DNA of 35,757 nucleotides from Planctomycetaceae bacterium (GTDB taxonomy: Bacteria; Planctomycetota; Planctomycetia; Planctomycetales; Planctomycetaceae), in NCBI GenBank assembly GCA_002724415.1, contig PBOU01000209.1, forward strand, positions 1 to 35,757. The letters are read 5' to 3'. Every line of letters starts with the position of its first letter. Within the stretch, counting starts at the first letter, position 1. Positions 6,689-14,134 of this stretch are shown here, one piece after another. The translations under genes were made by a program, and so were the position numbers. The notes under the pieces were generated by a model. The model ran no database searches, had not been told where the DNA came from, and saw only the letters and a list, made by a program, of their open reading frames with translations.

Positions 6689-9144
6689 CCGACACGGCAC
6701 CAAACAACTCGGGCATCGACCTCACAACATGGCGTGAACTGCTCTCGGATTGGGGCCGCACCGGTTCCCTGCGGCGTCAATCGGCTATCGACGCCCAGGG
6801 CGACCGCCTCGCCATGCTCCGGGCCGAGTTGGCCGCGGATGCAGCCGAACGGTTTGTGCCTCCGACCGGCCCACTGGGAGACTTCGAGATTGTCCGGGAA
6901 ATCGGACGAGGCGGCATGGGAATCGTCTACGAGGCCCATCAACGTTCCGTCGACCGCCGAGTCGCCCTGAAACTGTTGCCGGCCAGCGAGTGGCTCGACC
7001 CGCAACGGATCGAACGGTTTGGAGCCGAGGCGCGTGCGGCGGCGGCGTTGCACCACACAAACATCGTGCCCGTCTTCTCGCAGGGACACGAGCAGGGTGT
7101 CCATTTTCTCGCGATGCAGTTCATCGATGGCATCTCGCTGGACCAACTCGATGATCGTGCCGCCCGGTACACGCTGGGGTCACGGTCGACGGTCGAGCAG
7201 GCGATCGCTGACATTGGTCGACAGGCGGCCGACGCACTCGATTACGCTCACCGACAGGGTGTCATCCACCGGGACGTCAAGCCGGGGAACCTGCTACTGG
7301 ACCGGCACGGCACGATCTGGCTCAGCGATTTCGGATTGGCCAGGAGCCGTGAAGCCGAAGACCTGACGGCCACCGGTGCGATCCTGGGCACACACCGTTA
7401 CATGGCGCCGGAGTGTTTCCGGGGTGAGGCCGATGCGAGGAGCGACGTTTACAGCCTCGGAGCAACCCTCTTCGAATTGGTCGCTCACGAACCGGCGTTC
7501 GGCTCCGATGACAGCCCCTGGGACCGCCAGCCGCGCCCCCTCCATTCACTCGTCCCGGGCATCTCCCGGGACCTGCAAACAATCATTGCCAGGGCCATGG
7601 ATCCCGATCCTGACTGCCGGTACCAGTCGGCCGCGGCCCTGGCCAAAGACCTGGAGAATTTCCTGGCCGGAGAGCCAATCGTGGCTCGTCGGATCGGGTG
7701 GTGTGGCCGGACTCTCCGCTGGTGCCACAAGAATCCTGCCCTGGCCAGCATGACCTCGCTGGCCATCCTGTTGCTGATGACCCTGACGGCCGGATCCATC
7801 GCGGCGGCCAGTCACTTTCGTCACCAGGCCATGGAGTCTCGCGAACTGGCGAGATCCCGCGAGGCGGCGAGATGGGCCCGCCAGGTGGGCTTCGATCGCG
7901 AACAGACCGCCAAGGCTGAAGCAACGTCACTGAAACAACAGTCCGAGCGAGACTCGCAACGAGCCGAGGCTTTGACCCGGTTCCTGGTCTCGGAAGTGAT
8001 CCGCGACCTCCGGCCCGATCGACGACTCGGCCGTCCCCTGTCGGCCCGATCAATCCTCGACCATGCCGCCGGGCGCGTCGAAACCGTGTTCGCCGACCAA
8101 CCGGCCACCGCCGCGTCGATCCAGATGTCACTGGGCGAGAGCTACGATGCGCTGGGACTGCACCTGCAGGCAATCGACCAACTGCAACGAGCCGTCAAGA
8201 ACCGCCACGCCACACTCGGCCCACAGCACCGTGAAACCCTTGCCGCAACCTCTTTGCTGGCCACCGCCCTGACCCATCAAGGTCGCTTGGCCCAGGCTCT
8301 GGAACTCCACCAACAGGCTTACGACGGCCTGCGGGACGACTGCACCGCTCCGGATTGCCACGTGCTGATGGCCCGGCACAACCTCGGATTGTGCCTGTTG
8401 AAAATGTGCCGTTTCGAACAGGCCCTTGAGCACTACGAAAAAGTGGTCGCCGACCGCATCCGGATCGATGGCCCCGACCACGTGAGAACGCTCAAGGCAA
8501 TGAACAACCTCATGCTCTGTCTCAAGGGACTGAGACGGATCGAGGAAGCTCTGCCGTTGAGCGAGAACACGCTGGCCGCTCGGAAACGGACCCTGGGAAA
8601 CACCCCCCCCGACACGCTCTCGGCCATGCACAACCACGCGCAGATGTTGGGATTGATGAAACGATATTCCGAAGCACAGACGCTCTATACACAAACACTG
8701 GAAATCAAGCGGCGTACGCTCGGAGCCGAGCACCCCTTCACGCTCAACACGCGTCACAATCTGGCCAACATCCTGCTGAGACTCGGAAAAGCCAGGGAGG
8801 CCGAAGCAATCAACCGCGACGTGCTGACGATCCGTCGCAGGGTGATCGGCCCCCACCACCCCTCGACACTCAAGACACAAGCCAACCTCGGCCGGACATT
8901 GATCCGGCAACGGAGACTGGACGAGGCCGAGACCGAGTTGCAAGCGGCCTGGACCGCACAGGTGGCCCACCGGGGCGAATCTCATTCCGACACGCTGGCG
9001 ACCAAGCGAACCCTGGACCACTGCCTGGCCCTCTCGGCACGACAATCTCGCACCCGCTTTGTCGGCATCCGCAAAACCTCCAAGCCGAACCAAAAACATC
9101 CGGAAAAACAAATCGCAAACCAAAAAACTGCGTCACATCCGTGA
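6685..9144 (+). CDS. membrane-anchored Ser/Thr protein kinase with C-terminal TPR repeats
   Basis: An 819-residue Hanks-type kinase. The ATG overlaps the sigma factor stop (ATGA) and follows AGGA. The kinase domain spans about 65-335: glycine loop GRGGMG (74-79), ATP-binding K96, catalytic HRDVKPGN with D197, DFG at 215-217 and APE at 241-243. All are intact, so it should be active. A hydrophobic segment near 353-375 is a single membrane span. After it come a charged, coiled-coil-like stretch (to about 430) and then TPR units of the 42-residue kinesin-light-chain type from about 475 to 780. These place a protein-binding sensor domain on the far side of the membrane from the kinase. The likely partner is the coupled sigma factor. 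The far C-terminus is basic and low-complexity. Confidence 0.94.
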   Translation: MTDTAPNNSGIDLTTWRELLSDWGRTGSLRRQSAIDAQGDRLAMLRAELAADAAERFVPPTGPLGDFEIVREIGRGGMGIVYEAHQRSVDRRVALKLLPASEWLDPQRIERFGAEARAAAALHHTNIVPVFSQGHEQGVHFLAMQFIDGISLDQLDDRAARYTLGSRSTVEQAIADIGRQAADALDYAHRQGVIHRDVKPGNLLLDRHGTIWLSDFGLARSREAEDLTATGAILGTHRYMAPECFRGEADARSDVYSLGATLFELVAHEPAFGSDDSPWDRQPRPLHSLVPGISRDLQTIIARAMDPDPDCRYQSAAALAKDLENFLAGEPIVARRIGWCGRTLRWCHKNPALASMTSLAILLLMTLTAGSIAAASHFRHQAMESRELARSREAARWARQVGFDREQTAKAEATSLKQQSERDSQRAEALTRFLVSEVIRDLRPDRRLGRPLSARSILDHAAGRVETVFADQPATAASIQMSLGESYDALGLHLQAIDQLQRAVKNRHATLGPQHRETLAATSLLATALTHQGRLAQALELHQQAYDGLRDDCTAPDCHVLMARHNLGLCLLKMCRFEQALEHYEKVVADRIRIDGPDHVRTLKAMNNLMLCLKGLRRIEEALPLSENTLAARKRTLGNTPPDTLSAMHNHAQMLGLMKRYSEAQTLYTQTLEIKRRTLGAEHPFTLNTRHNLANILLRLGKAREAEAINRDVLTIRRRVIGPHHPSTLKTQANLGRTLIRQRRLDEAETELQAAWTAQVAHRGESHSDTLATKRTLDHCLALSARQSRTRFVGIRKTSKPNQKHPEKQIANQKTASHP

Positions 9145-9148
9145 CGCA
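9129..9148. other. perfect 8-bp hairpin at the kinase stop codon
   Basis: TGCGTCAC (9129-9136) and GTGACGCA (9141-9148) pair perfectly around an ATCC loop, and the kinase stop codon lies inside the 3' arm. An A6 run just upstream would give a U-run only in minus-strand transcripts, and there is no minus-strand gene here. On the plus strand it is more likely an mRNA-end, processing or translational element than a terminator. Confidence 0.55.
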
Positions 9149-9161
9149 AGCGTTCCTCGAA

Positions 9162-9188
9162 GAACAGCGACACTCCCAGTCGCTGTTC
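9162..9188. other. perfect 10-bp hairpin upstream of the RTX gene
   Basis: GAACAGCGAC (9162-9171) pairs perfectly with GTCGCTGTTC (9179-9188) around a 7-nt loop. It ends 14 nt before the GAGGA ribosome-binding site of the RTX gene and has no T-run. It could stabilise the 5' end of the RTX mRNA, control its expression separately from the kinase, or be a binding site in DNA. Confidence 0.55.
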
Positions 9189-9214
9189 ATCCACCCGAAC
9201 TCGAGGAACCCGCC

Positions 9215-11302
9215 ATGCGTTTCACCAACTGGACCCGCCGGATCGCACGCCTGCTCTCTCCTGCCCGCCCCCGCCCTCGCCGGGGACGTCGTGGCGTCGT
9301 CTCGGCCGAATCGCTCGAATCCCGCACCCTGCTGACAACCATGTTCTACCTCGACTTCGGCACCGCGCTGCCGGCAGGTGGCATGTCGACAACTGTCGAG
9401 GACTTCCAGAACATCGACGGAGCCGGCACCAACGGTTACGGAACCGGATCCAACCTGCAGGGATTCGGCGGACTGTCCAGTTCCGACCAACTCGATTTCA
9501 ATCCCGTGCAGTACGACTTCAATGGCGATTCGGTGATCGATGCCGGTGATGCCATGGCCCTGCAGAATGCCGTGTTGCCGATCGTGCAACGCGAACTCAA
9601 CGCATTCGACTTCGAGGTCGTCGGTGTCGGAGCCTCCAGCTTTCTTGACGTGGTCAACACCCTGCAAAACAACGACACGGGAATGGCCGGGTTCGACGGG
9701 TATGGGGAACACGATGCCTACAACTTCGTGATGGAACTCTCCTCGCCCGCCATCACCGCCGGTGGTGGGCTCGTCGGTTCCGCGGCAGGCCTGTACGGCA
9801 TCGCTGCCGGAGAGGACCTGTTCTCCGCAACGGGCAACAACCACGACGAGGCGACCCTGACGTTCACCGACACGATCGTCGCGGCCACAAGTGGCATTTC
9901 GGGAACCGAGGAATTCAACGAGAACCTGGCACACCGGGTGGCCTACACGGTCGTCCACGAGGCGATGCACACCTTCGGGCTGTACCACACCAAGGGGCTC
10001 ACTCCGCAGGAACGGCTGCTTTCCAGCGGCGACACGATCCGTCATGGATCCATCACCCGTGAAACCAACAACATCGTCACCCGTTTTGACCTGCAGTTGT
10101 TCGGCAGCGGAACACTGGTCAACAACTACGAGATTCTCGCTTCCGACCCGGACATCGGGCTGCGAGACACCGACCGTGACGGCGTGCCCGATTTCGCCTA
10201 CATCACCGGCACCGGGGCCCACGACCTGATCACGCTGACCGACCTGGGCGGCGGTGTGACACAGGTCCAGATCGACGCGTTCTACGACAGCGGCATGACC
10301 GACTTGATCCGTAGCGACAGCTACACGATCACACAGGGACTCGACACCGAGGGACGAATCGTGATCGACTCGAGTGTCGGCGACGACACCGTCCTGATCG
10401 ATGCCGCCGTCACGGCCAGCGTGATGGTCCAGGCCGGACAGGGCGACGACGTGGTCGAGAGTGGATCCGGGAATGACCGGATCTACGGCGAGGATGGCAA
10501 CGACACCGTCGCCGGCGGAGCTGGCAACGACTGGCTGTTTGGCGGAGACGGCTCCGACCTGATCAGCGGGAACAACGGTGCCGACCTGGCCATCGGGGGC
10601 GACGGAGACGACGTGATCCACGGACACGCCGGCAACGACCTCCTGCTGGGCAATGATGGCAGCGATCAACTCTTCGGTGAACTTGGCAACGACTGGCTGA
10701 TGGGCGGGGATGGCCTGGACATCCTCATCGGCGGACTGGGCAACGACCTGCTCTGGGGCGGCCGTGACAACGACTTCCTCGCCGGCAACGAGGGGCGAGA
10801 CCGTCTCGACGGCGGCAGCGGTGATGATGTTCTCGAGGGCGGCACCGGTAGTGACCACCTGCTGGGCGGAGTGGGCAACGACCTGCTCGACGGCGGCAAT
10901 GGCGACGACATCATGGATGGCCAGGACGGCAATGATTACCTGCGAGGCGGGAACGGGAACGACCGCATGGCCGGCGGCAACGGCCGCGACATCATGCTTG
11001 GCCAAGCGGGCAACGACCGGATGTCCGGCGACGCTGGCAACGACATCATGCTCGGCGGCGATGGCAACGACGTCATGCTCGGCGGCGATGGCAACGACGC
11101 CATGCTCGGTGGCAACGGCAACGACGTCATGCTCGGTGGAACCGGGAACGACCGCATGGCCGGCCAGGACGGCAACGACATCATGCTCGGCAACGCCGGC
11201 AACGATTACATGCTCGGCGGCAACGGCAACGACATCATGATCGGCGGACCCGATGCCGACATGATCTTCGGTGGGCCGGGACTCGACCTGATCTTCCAGT
11301 AA
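9215..11302 (+). CDS. secreted metzincin-like zinc protease with 32 RTX calcium-binding repeats
   Basis: A 695-residue exported protein. The ATG follows GAGGA (9203-9207). The N-terminus is very Arg-rich and carries SLESRTLL (33-40), a variant of the LEPR-XLL motif common in planctomycete exported proteins. Residues 101-112 (DFNGDSVIDAGD) look like an EF-hand or dockerin-type calcium loop. HEAMHTFGLYH at 248-258 is a full HExxHxxGxxH zinc site with catalytic E249, as in matrixin and serralysin metzincins. No clear Met-turn methionine is seen in the segment that follows. Residues 407-694 are RTX nonapeptides folding as a calcium beta-roll, and the protein stops one residue after the last repeat with no classical type I secretion tail. 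Likely a surface or extracellular protease; activity is inferred. Confidence 0.9.
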   Translation: MRFTNWTRRIARLLSPARPRPRRGRRGVVSAESLESRTLLTTMFYLDFGTALPAGGMSTTVEDFQNIDGAGTNGYGTGSNLQGFGGLSSSDQLDFNPVQYDFNGDSVIDAGDAMALQNAVLPIVQRELNAFDFEVVGVGASSFLDVVNTLQNNDTGMAGFDGYGEHDAYNFVMELSSPAITAGGGLVGSAAGLYGIAAGEDLFSATGNNHDEATLTFTDTIVAATSGISGTEEFNENLAHRVAYTVVHEAMHTFGLYHTKGLTPQERLLSSGDTIRHGSITRETNNIVTRFDLQLFGSGTLVNNYEILASDPDIGLRDTDRDGVPDFAYITGTGAHDLITLTDLGGGVTQVQIDAFYDSGMTDLIRSDSYTITQGLDTEGRIVIDSSVGDDTVLIDAAVTASVMVQAGQGDDVVESGSGNDRIYGEDGNDTVAGGAGNDWLFGGDGSDLISGNNGADLAIGGDGDDVIHGHAGNDLLLGNDGSDQLFGELGNDWLMGGDGLDILIGGLGNDLLWGGRDNDFLAGNEGRDRLDGGSGDDVLEGGTGSDHLLGGVGNDLLDGGNGDDIMDGQDGNDYLRGGNGNDRMAGGNGRDIMLGQAGNDRMSGDAGNDIMLGGDGNDVMLGGDGNDAMLGGNGNDVMLGGTGNDRMAGQDGNDIMLGNAGNDYMLGGNGNDIMIGGPDADMIFGGPGLDLIFQ
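10433..11296 (+). repeat. 32 tandem 27-bp units encoding RTX nonapeptides
   Basis: The stretch is exactly 864 bp, or 32 units of 27 bp, encoding GGxGxDxUx nonapeptides without a single insertion or deletion. Units 1-17 use Leu, Ile, Val or Ala at the large hydrophobic position. From unit 18 to unit 30 this position is Met in 12 of 13 units, and the units are very alike at the nucleotide level (repeated ggcaacgacatcatgctcgg-like blocks). This suggests recent local amplification. Each unit is expected to contribute to calcium coordination in a parallel beta-roll. Confidence 0.97.
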
Positions 11303-11318
11303 CCGGTGGATGGTTGCG

Positions 11319-11362
11319 AACCGGGTGGTTTCCAGTCACGACTGGAGCCACCCGGTTTTTTT
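11319..11362 (+). terminator. strong intrinsic terminator after the RTX gene
   Basis: CCGGGTGG (11321-11328) pairs with CCACCCGG (11348-11355), and the inner TCCAGT pairs with ACTGGA around a CACG loop. The stem is directly followed by seven T residues (11356-11362). It begins 16 nt after the RTX stop codon and separates it from the convergent sialidase gene. Confidence 0.93.
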
Positions 11363-11382
11363 GTGTCGCCCCGGTTGGTGAC

Positions 11383-12972
11383 CTAACGACGCATCAAATC
11401 CTTCAGGGAGACTCTCTGGTAGACCAGCTTTGCCCCGCTCCCCTCGTAGACGATTCCCACATGGTCACGATCGGCCCGCGAGAGACTCGGGTAACCGGCC
11501 CCGCGACCGATGTCCAGCAACACGCGGCTGGGCCACGTTTTTCCATCATCGAAACTGGTGCGGATCGAGTGATTCTCACGACCTGTCTGCGAGAACGGAT
11601 TCGCGAACAACAGCACGTAACGATCGCGGTCACCGCGACGAAAATCGAACCGGTAGATGCTGCCATTGCAGTTGGGCTCGATCAGTGTCTTGCGACTGGT
11701 CGGATGGGGCGCCCAGGTCTTGCCCAGGTCGCGGGTCACGTTGACCGTGCGAAACTTGGTGGGGGATTCCGTACGACTGTTGAGCATGATGCTCCCATCC
11801 CCCAATTGCACCGCCTGGCACTCGGTGTTCCCGATCGAGGCCTTGGCACTGACCGTCCAGTTCTTGCCGTGATCGGTGCTGACGAGCAGGTTCGAGAAGT
11901 GTCCGTCATTCTCATCGCGGCCCTGAATGGGCATCACCAGGGTCCCGTCAAACAAGGCGATGCCCGACTGGGGCGAGGGAGCCAGGAGAATCCAGTCTTT
12001 TTTCTTCCACGTTCGTGTCATGTTCTTGGGCTTGCTCCAGGTCTTTCCATCATCGGTGCTGGTGACCATCAGGAACTGCGCACTCTTGCCAATCTCGAAG
12101 CCCTTTTCCGAGCCCCCCTTGTTCCACTGGTGGTTCCCTTCCTTGCCAACCATCCAGACGGCAAAGCACCAGATCTGGCCGGTCGCGGGATCGACGATCA
12201 AGCCCGGGTCACTGACACCATTGAGATGTTGGGGATGCCCTCCCCAGGTCCCCATGTCCATGATCACCTGTTGCGGCGTCCACGTCCGCCCACCATCGGC
12301 ACTTCGCATCAACCCGATATCAATATCCTCCTGCAGGTCACGTCCCTTGCGACGCCGCATGTCGTAGGCACACAGCAGCGTGCCCTTGGCCGATGTGGCC
12401 AGGGCAGCAATCCGGTACGTGTGAACGCCATCGTCAAAGTGCTTTCGCAGTGCCAGGCCAATCCGCAACCGCTGGCCGTTGGTCTTGTCAACCGGCCGGA
12501 TTTCACCAGCGGACGTCTCGATGCGAACACACGTGGCATCCAACTGGTTGTCCAGGTCCGCATCGGCCCGAAGACGACACGAGACCCAGAAGTGGTTGTC
12601 GCCCTTCTCGAGCCTCGCGTGACCGGCAATTTTCACCCGCTTGCCCGTGACAGCCACCCGGTCCCCAAAACGCACCAGCGGGTTGAAATCACCGCCGCCG
12701 AAGACCTCGATCACGTCAATGTCCCTGCGATCGTCTGTGCCCGCCAGAGACACGGTCAATGCGTCCACCACCACGTAGGGCTGCTGGCACGTCACCGTCA
12801 ATTTGAACAACCGGTTGTGGAGATTGCGGACCAGTACCGGCCGCACCTCCTGGGTCACCACCGCGGTCACGTCCGCCGACCAGGCCAACGTCGGCGACAA
12901 CACGCCACCCACGACCAGTCCGGCCATCACACTCATCAAACCACGAAGTCTCATCAGGGCACCCGTTTCCAT
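11383..12972 (-). CDS. exported GH33-type exo-sialidase with N-terminal accessory domain
   Basis: A 529-residue secreted sialidase. A signal peptide covers the first 30 or so residues. The ATG at 12972 is given; an ATG at 12954 would leave an equally good leader. Residues 35-160 resemble the beta-sandwich found before the propeller in BNR neuraminidases. The catalytic propeller carries R187 in YRIAAL, the acid Asp in the RDLQEDID segment (212-218), E384 in NTEC, R400, R465, Y494 in GYPSL and E510. Five Asp boxes occur at about 224-231, 305-312, 365-372, 413-420 and 473-480. All key residues are present, so cleavage of terminal sialic acids is likely. It lies 99 bp downstream of the unknown gene at 13072-13971 on the same strand and faces the RTX gene tail to tail. 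Confidence 0.92.
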   Translation of the reverse strand: METGALMRLRGLMSVMAGLVVGGVLSPTLAWSADVTAVVTQEVRPVLVRNLHNRLFKLTVTCQQPYVVVDALTVSLAGTDDRRDIDVIEVFGGGDFNPLVRFGDRVAVTGKRVKIAGHARLEKGDNHFWVSCRLRADADLDNQLDATCVRIETSAGEIRPVDKTNGQRLRIGLALRKHFDDGVHTYRIAALATSAKGTLLCAYDMRRRKGRDLQEDIDIGLMRSADGGRTWTPQQVIMDMGTWGGHPQHLNGVSDPGLIVDPATGQIWCFAVWMVGKEGNHQWNKGGSEKGFEIGKSAQFLMVTSTDDGKTWSKPKNMTRTWKKKDWILLAPSPQSGIALFDGTLVMPIQGRDENDGHFSNLLVSTDHGKNWTVSAKASIGNTECQAVQLGDGSIMLNSRTESPTKFRTVNVTRDLGKTWAPHPTSRKTLIEPNCNGSIYRFDFRRGDRDRYVLLFANPFSQTGRENHSIRTSFDDGKTWPSRVLLDIGRGAGYPSLSRADRDHVGIVYEGSGAKLVYQRVSLKDLMRR

Positions 12973-13071
12973 TGGAGAATCTGGTTGGCGGTCGCCGGGA
13001 CACGCAACCCGGTCAACACAGGCCTTCCAACCAACTCATTCGACTGACAATTGTCAAACCAGACGACCGTC

Positions 13072-13971
13072 TCACTGACTGACGAACCAGCGGATGGCAT
13101 AGCGACGGTCTTCGCGCCGGAACTTCAACGTGTGCGGATCAACCAGCCAACCGGCCACAAAGCCATCAGTCCGGGGCATCAGCCAACCAAAATCCCAGGA
13201 TTCCGTGCCGTAACCCAGCGGCATGGCAGGTCGTGTCCGCACCACCGGGTGTGCTGCCGCCATCAACCGCTTTTCTTCCGTGTAGTAGTAGCAGGCACCC
13301 AGGTGCACAAAAACCTCGTGATCGACCGGCGAGGATGAACCCTGCAGGTCCGCACACAAGCCGCGGATCGCCACCTTGATCTCCGCACCTGCAGCGAATG
13401 CATCGGCCAACCGGTCGATCGATCCGGACGTCACGCTCCCATCACTCTCGTGGGCCAGCACCTCGACCCAGTCGGCCCCGACGAAATACCGGAAGTACTC
13501 GAAGTCGTAGATGAAGTTGCTGCTGGGCGCGTTGGTCTCGGTGTCAAACGCATCCAGTTCATGGTACTTGGGCATGTCCGGCCACGGATTCGGTGCCGAG
13601 ACACCCGGCCCTCCTGTCGGCGCCGCGCCGTCGAGGAACGGACGGGCGATGGCCTGGTGGCCATCCTGGTTGTACAAGAAAAAACTCATCGACTCGCGAG
13701 GACCAAAGCCGTCGGGCAACGCGATGGGCATCCTCAGGTTTTCAATCCCCGCCACCCACCGGTCCTCGAGCAGGTAGGTCACACGAAAATCCATCACCTC
13801 TCGGATCAACTCCTCGCGTTCCGACGAGGTGTCGATGTGTTCGTTGTGACGAAAACCGGTGCCGATCCTCAGGTCGGCTCCCGACCGTACAGCGGCCACC
13901 AGGGCATCGGTTTCGCCCGACACGACATGGCGTTGAGCATCAAGTTCCAGAACCTGGGTCCAGCGGGGCAT
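13072..13971 (-). CDS. conserved-looking protein of unknown function
   Basis: A 299-residue soluble protein that I do not recognise. It has no signal peptide and no membrane span. It is rich in Asp and Glu and in aromatic residues, with clusters such as NFIYDFEYFRYF, HLGACYYYTEEKR and SWDFGWLMP. The ATG at 13971 is the first start in the frame, and the stop lies 99 bp before the sialidase start, so the two may form one transcript. It is divergent from the Tat-exported propeller gene at 14135 across a 163-bp region. Codon use and GC content resemble the neighbours, which supports a real gene. Cytoplasmic location is inferred from the missing leader. Confidence 0.75.
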   Translation of the reverse strand: MPRWTQVLELDAQRHVVSGETDALVAAVRSGADLRIGTGFRHNEHIDTSSEREELIREVMDFRVTYLLEDRWVAGIENLRMPIALPDGFGPRESMSFFLYNQDGHQAIARPFLDGAAPTGGPGVSAPNPWPDMPKYHELDAFDTETNAPSSNFIYDFEYFRYFVGADWVEVLAHESDGSVTSGSIDRLADAFAAGAEIKVAIRGLCADLQGSSSPVDHEVFVHLGACYYYTEEKRLMAAAHPVVRTRPAMPLGYGTESWDFGWLMPRTDGFVAGWLVDPHTLKFRREDRRYAIRWFVSQ

Positions 13972-14134
13972 GAGTTACGGTCTCGATGACAGGGAATTCA
14001 AGAGGATGTTCACCGCCGACAGTGTTGGGTTTTCCGGGATGGGGTTCAACCCGCCGCGAGTTGAATTGGCGACGGGATTGGCCGACGATGCGTGCCAACC
14101 CGACCGACAACTCACCCCAGATGGACTCCCTGGA

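Noticed and set aside
8870-11005. 711-codon open frame on the minus strand opposite the RTX gene
   Set aside because: It is the mirror of the 27-bp RTX periodicity: Val/Ala-rich, without a leader or family motif, while the plus strand encodes a coherent zinc site and RTX repeats.
10433-11296. Regularly spaced repeats that could suggest a CRISPR array
   Set aside because: The 27-bp units are contiguous with no spacers and translate as RTX nonapeptides inside a long gene.
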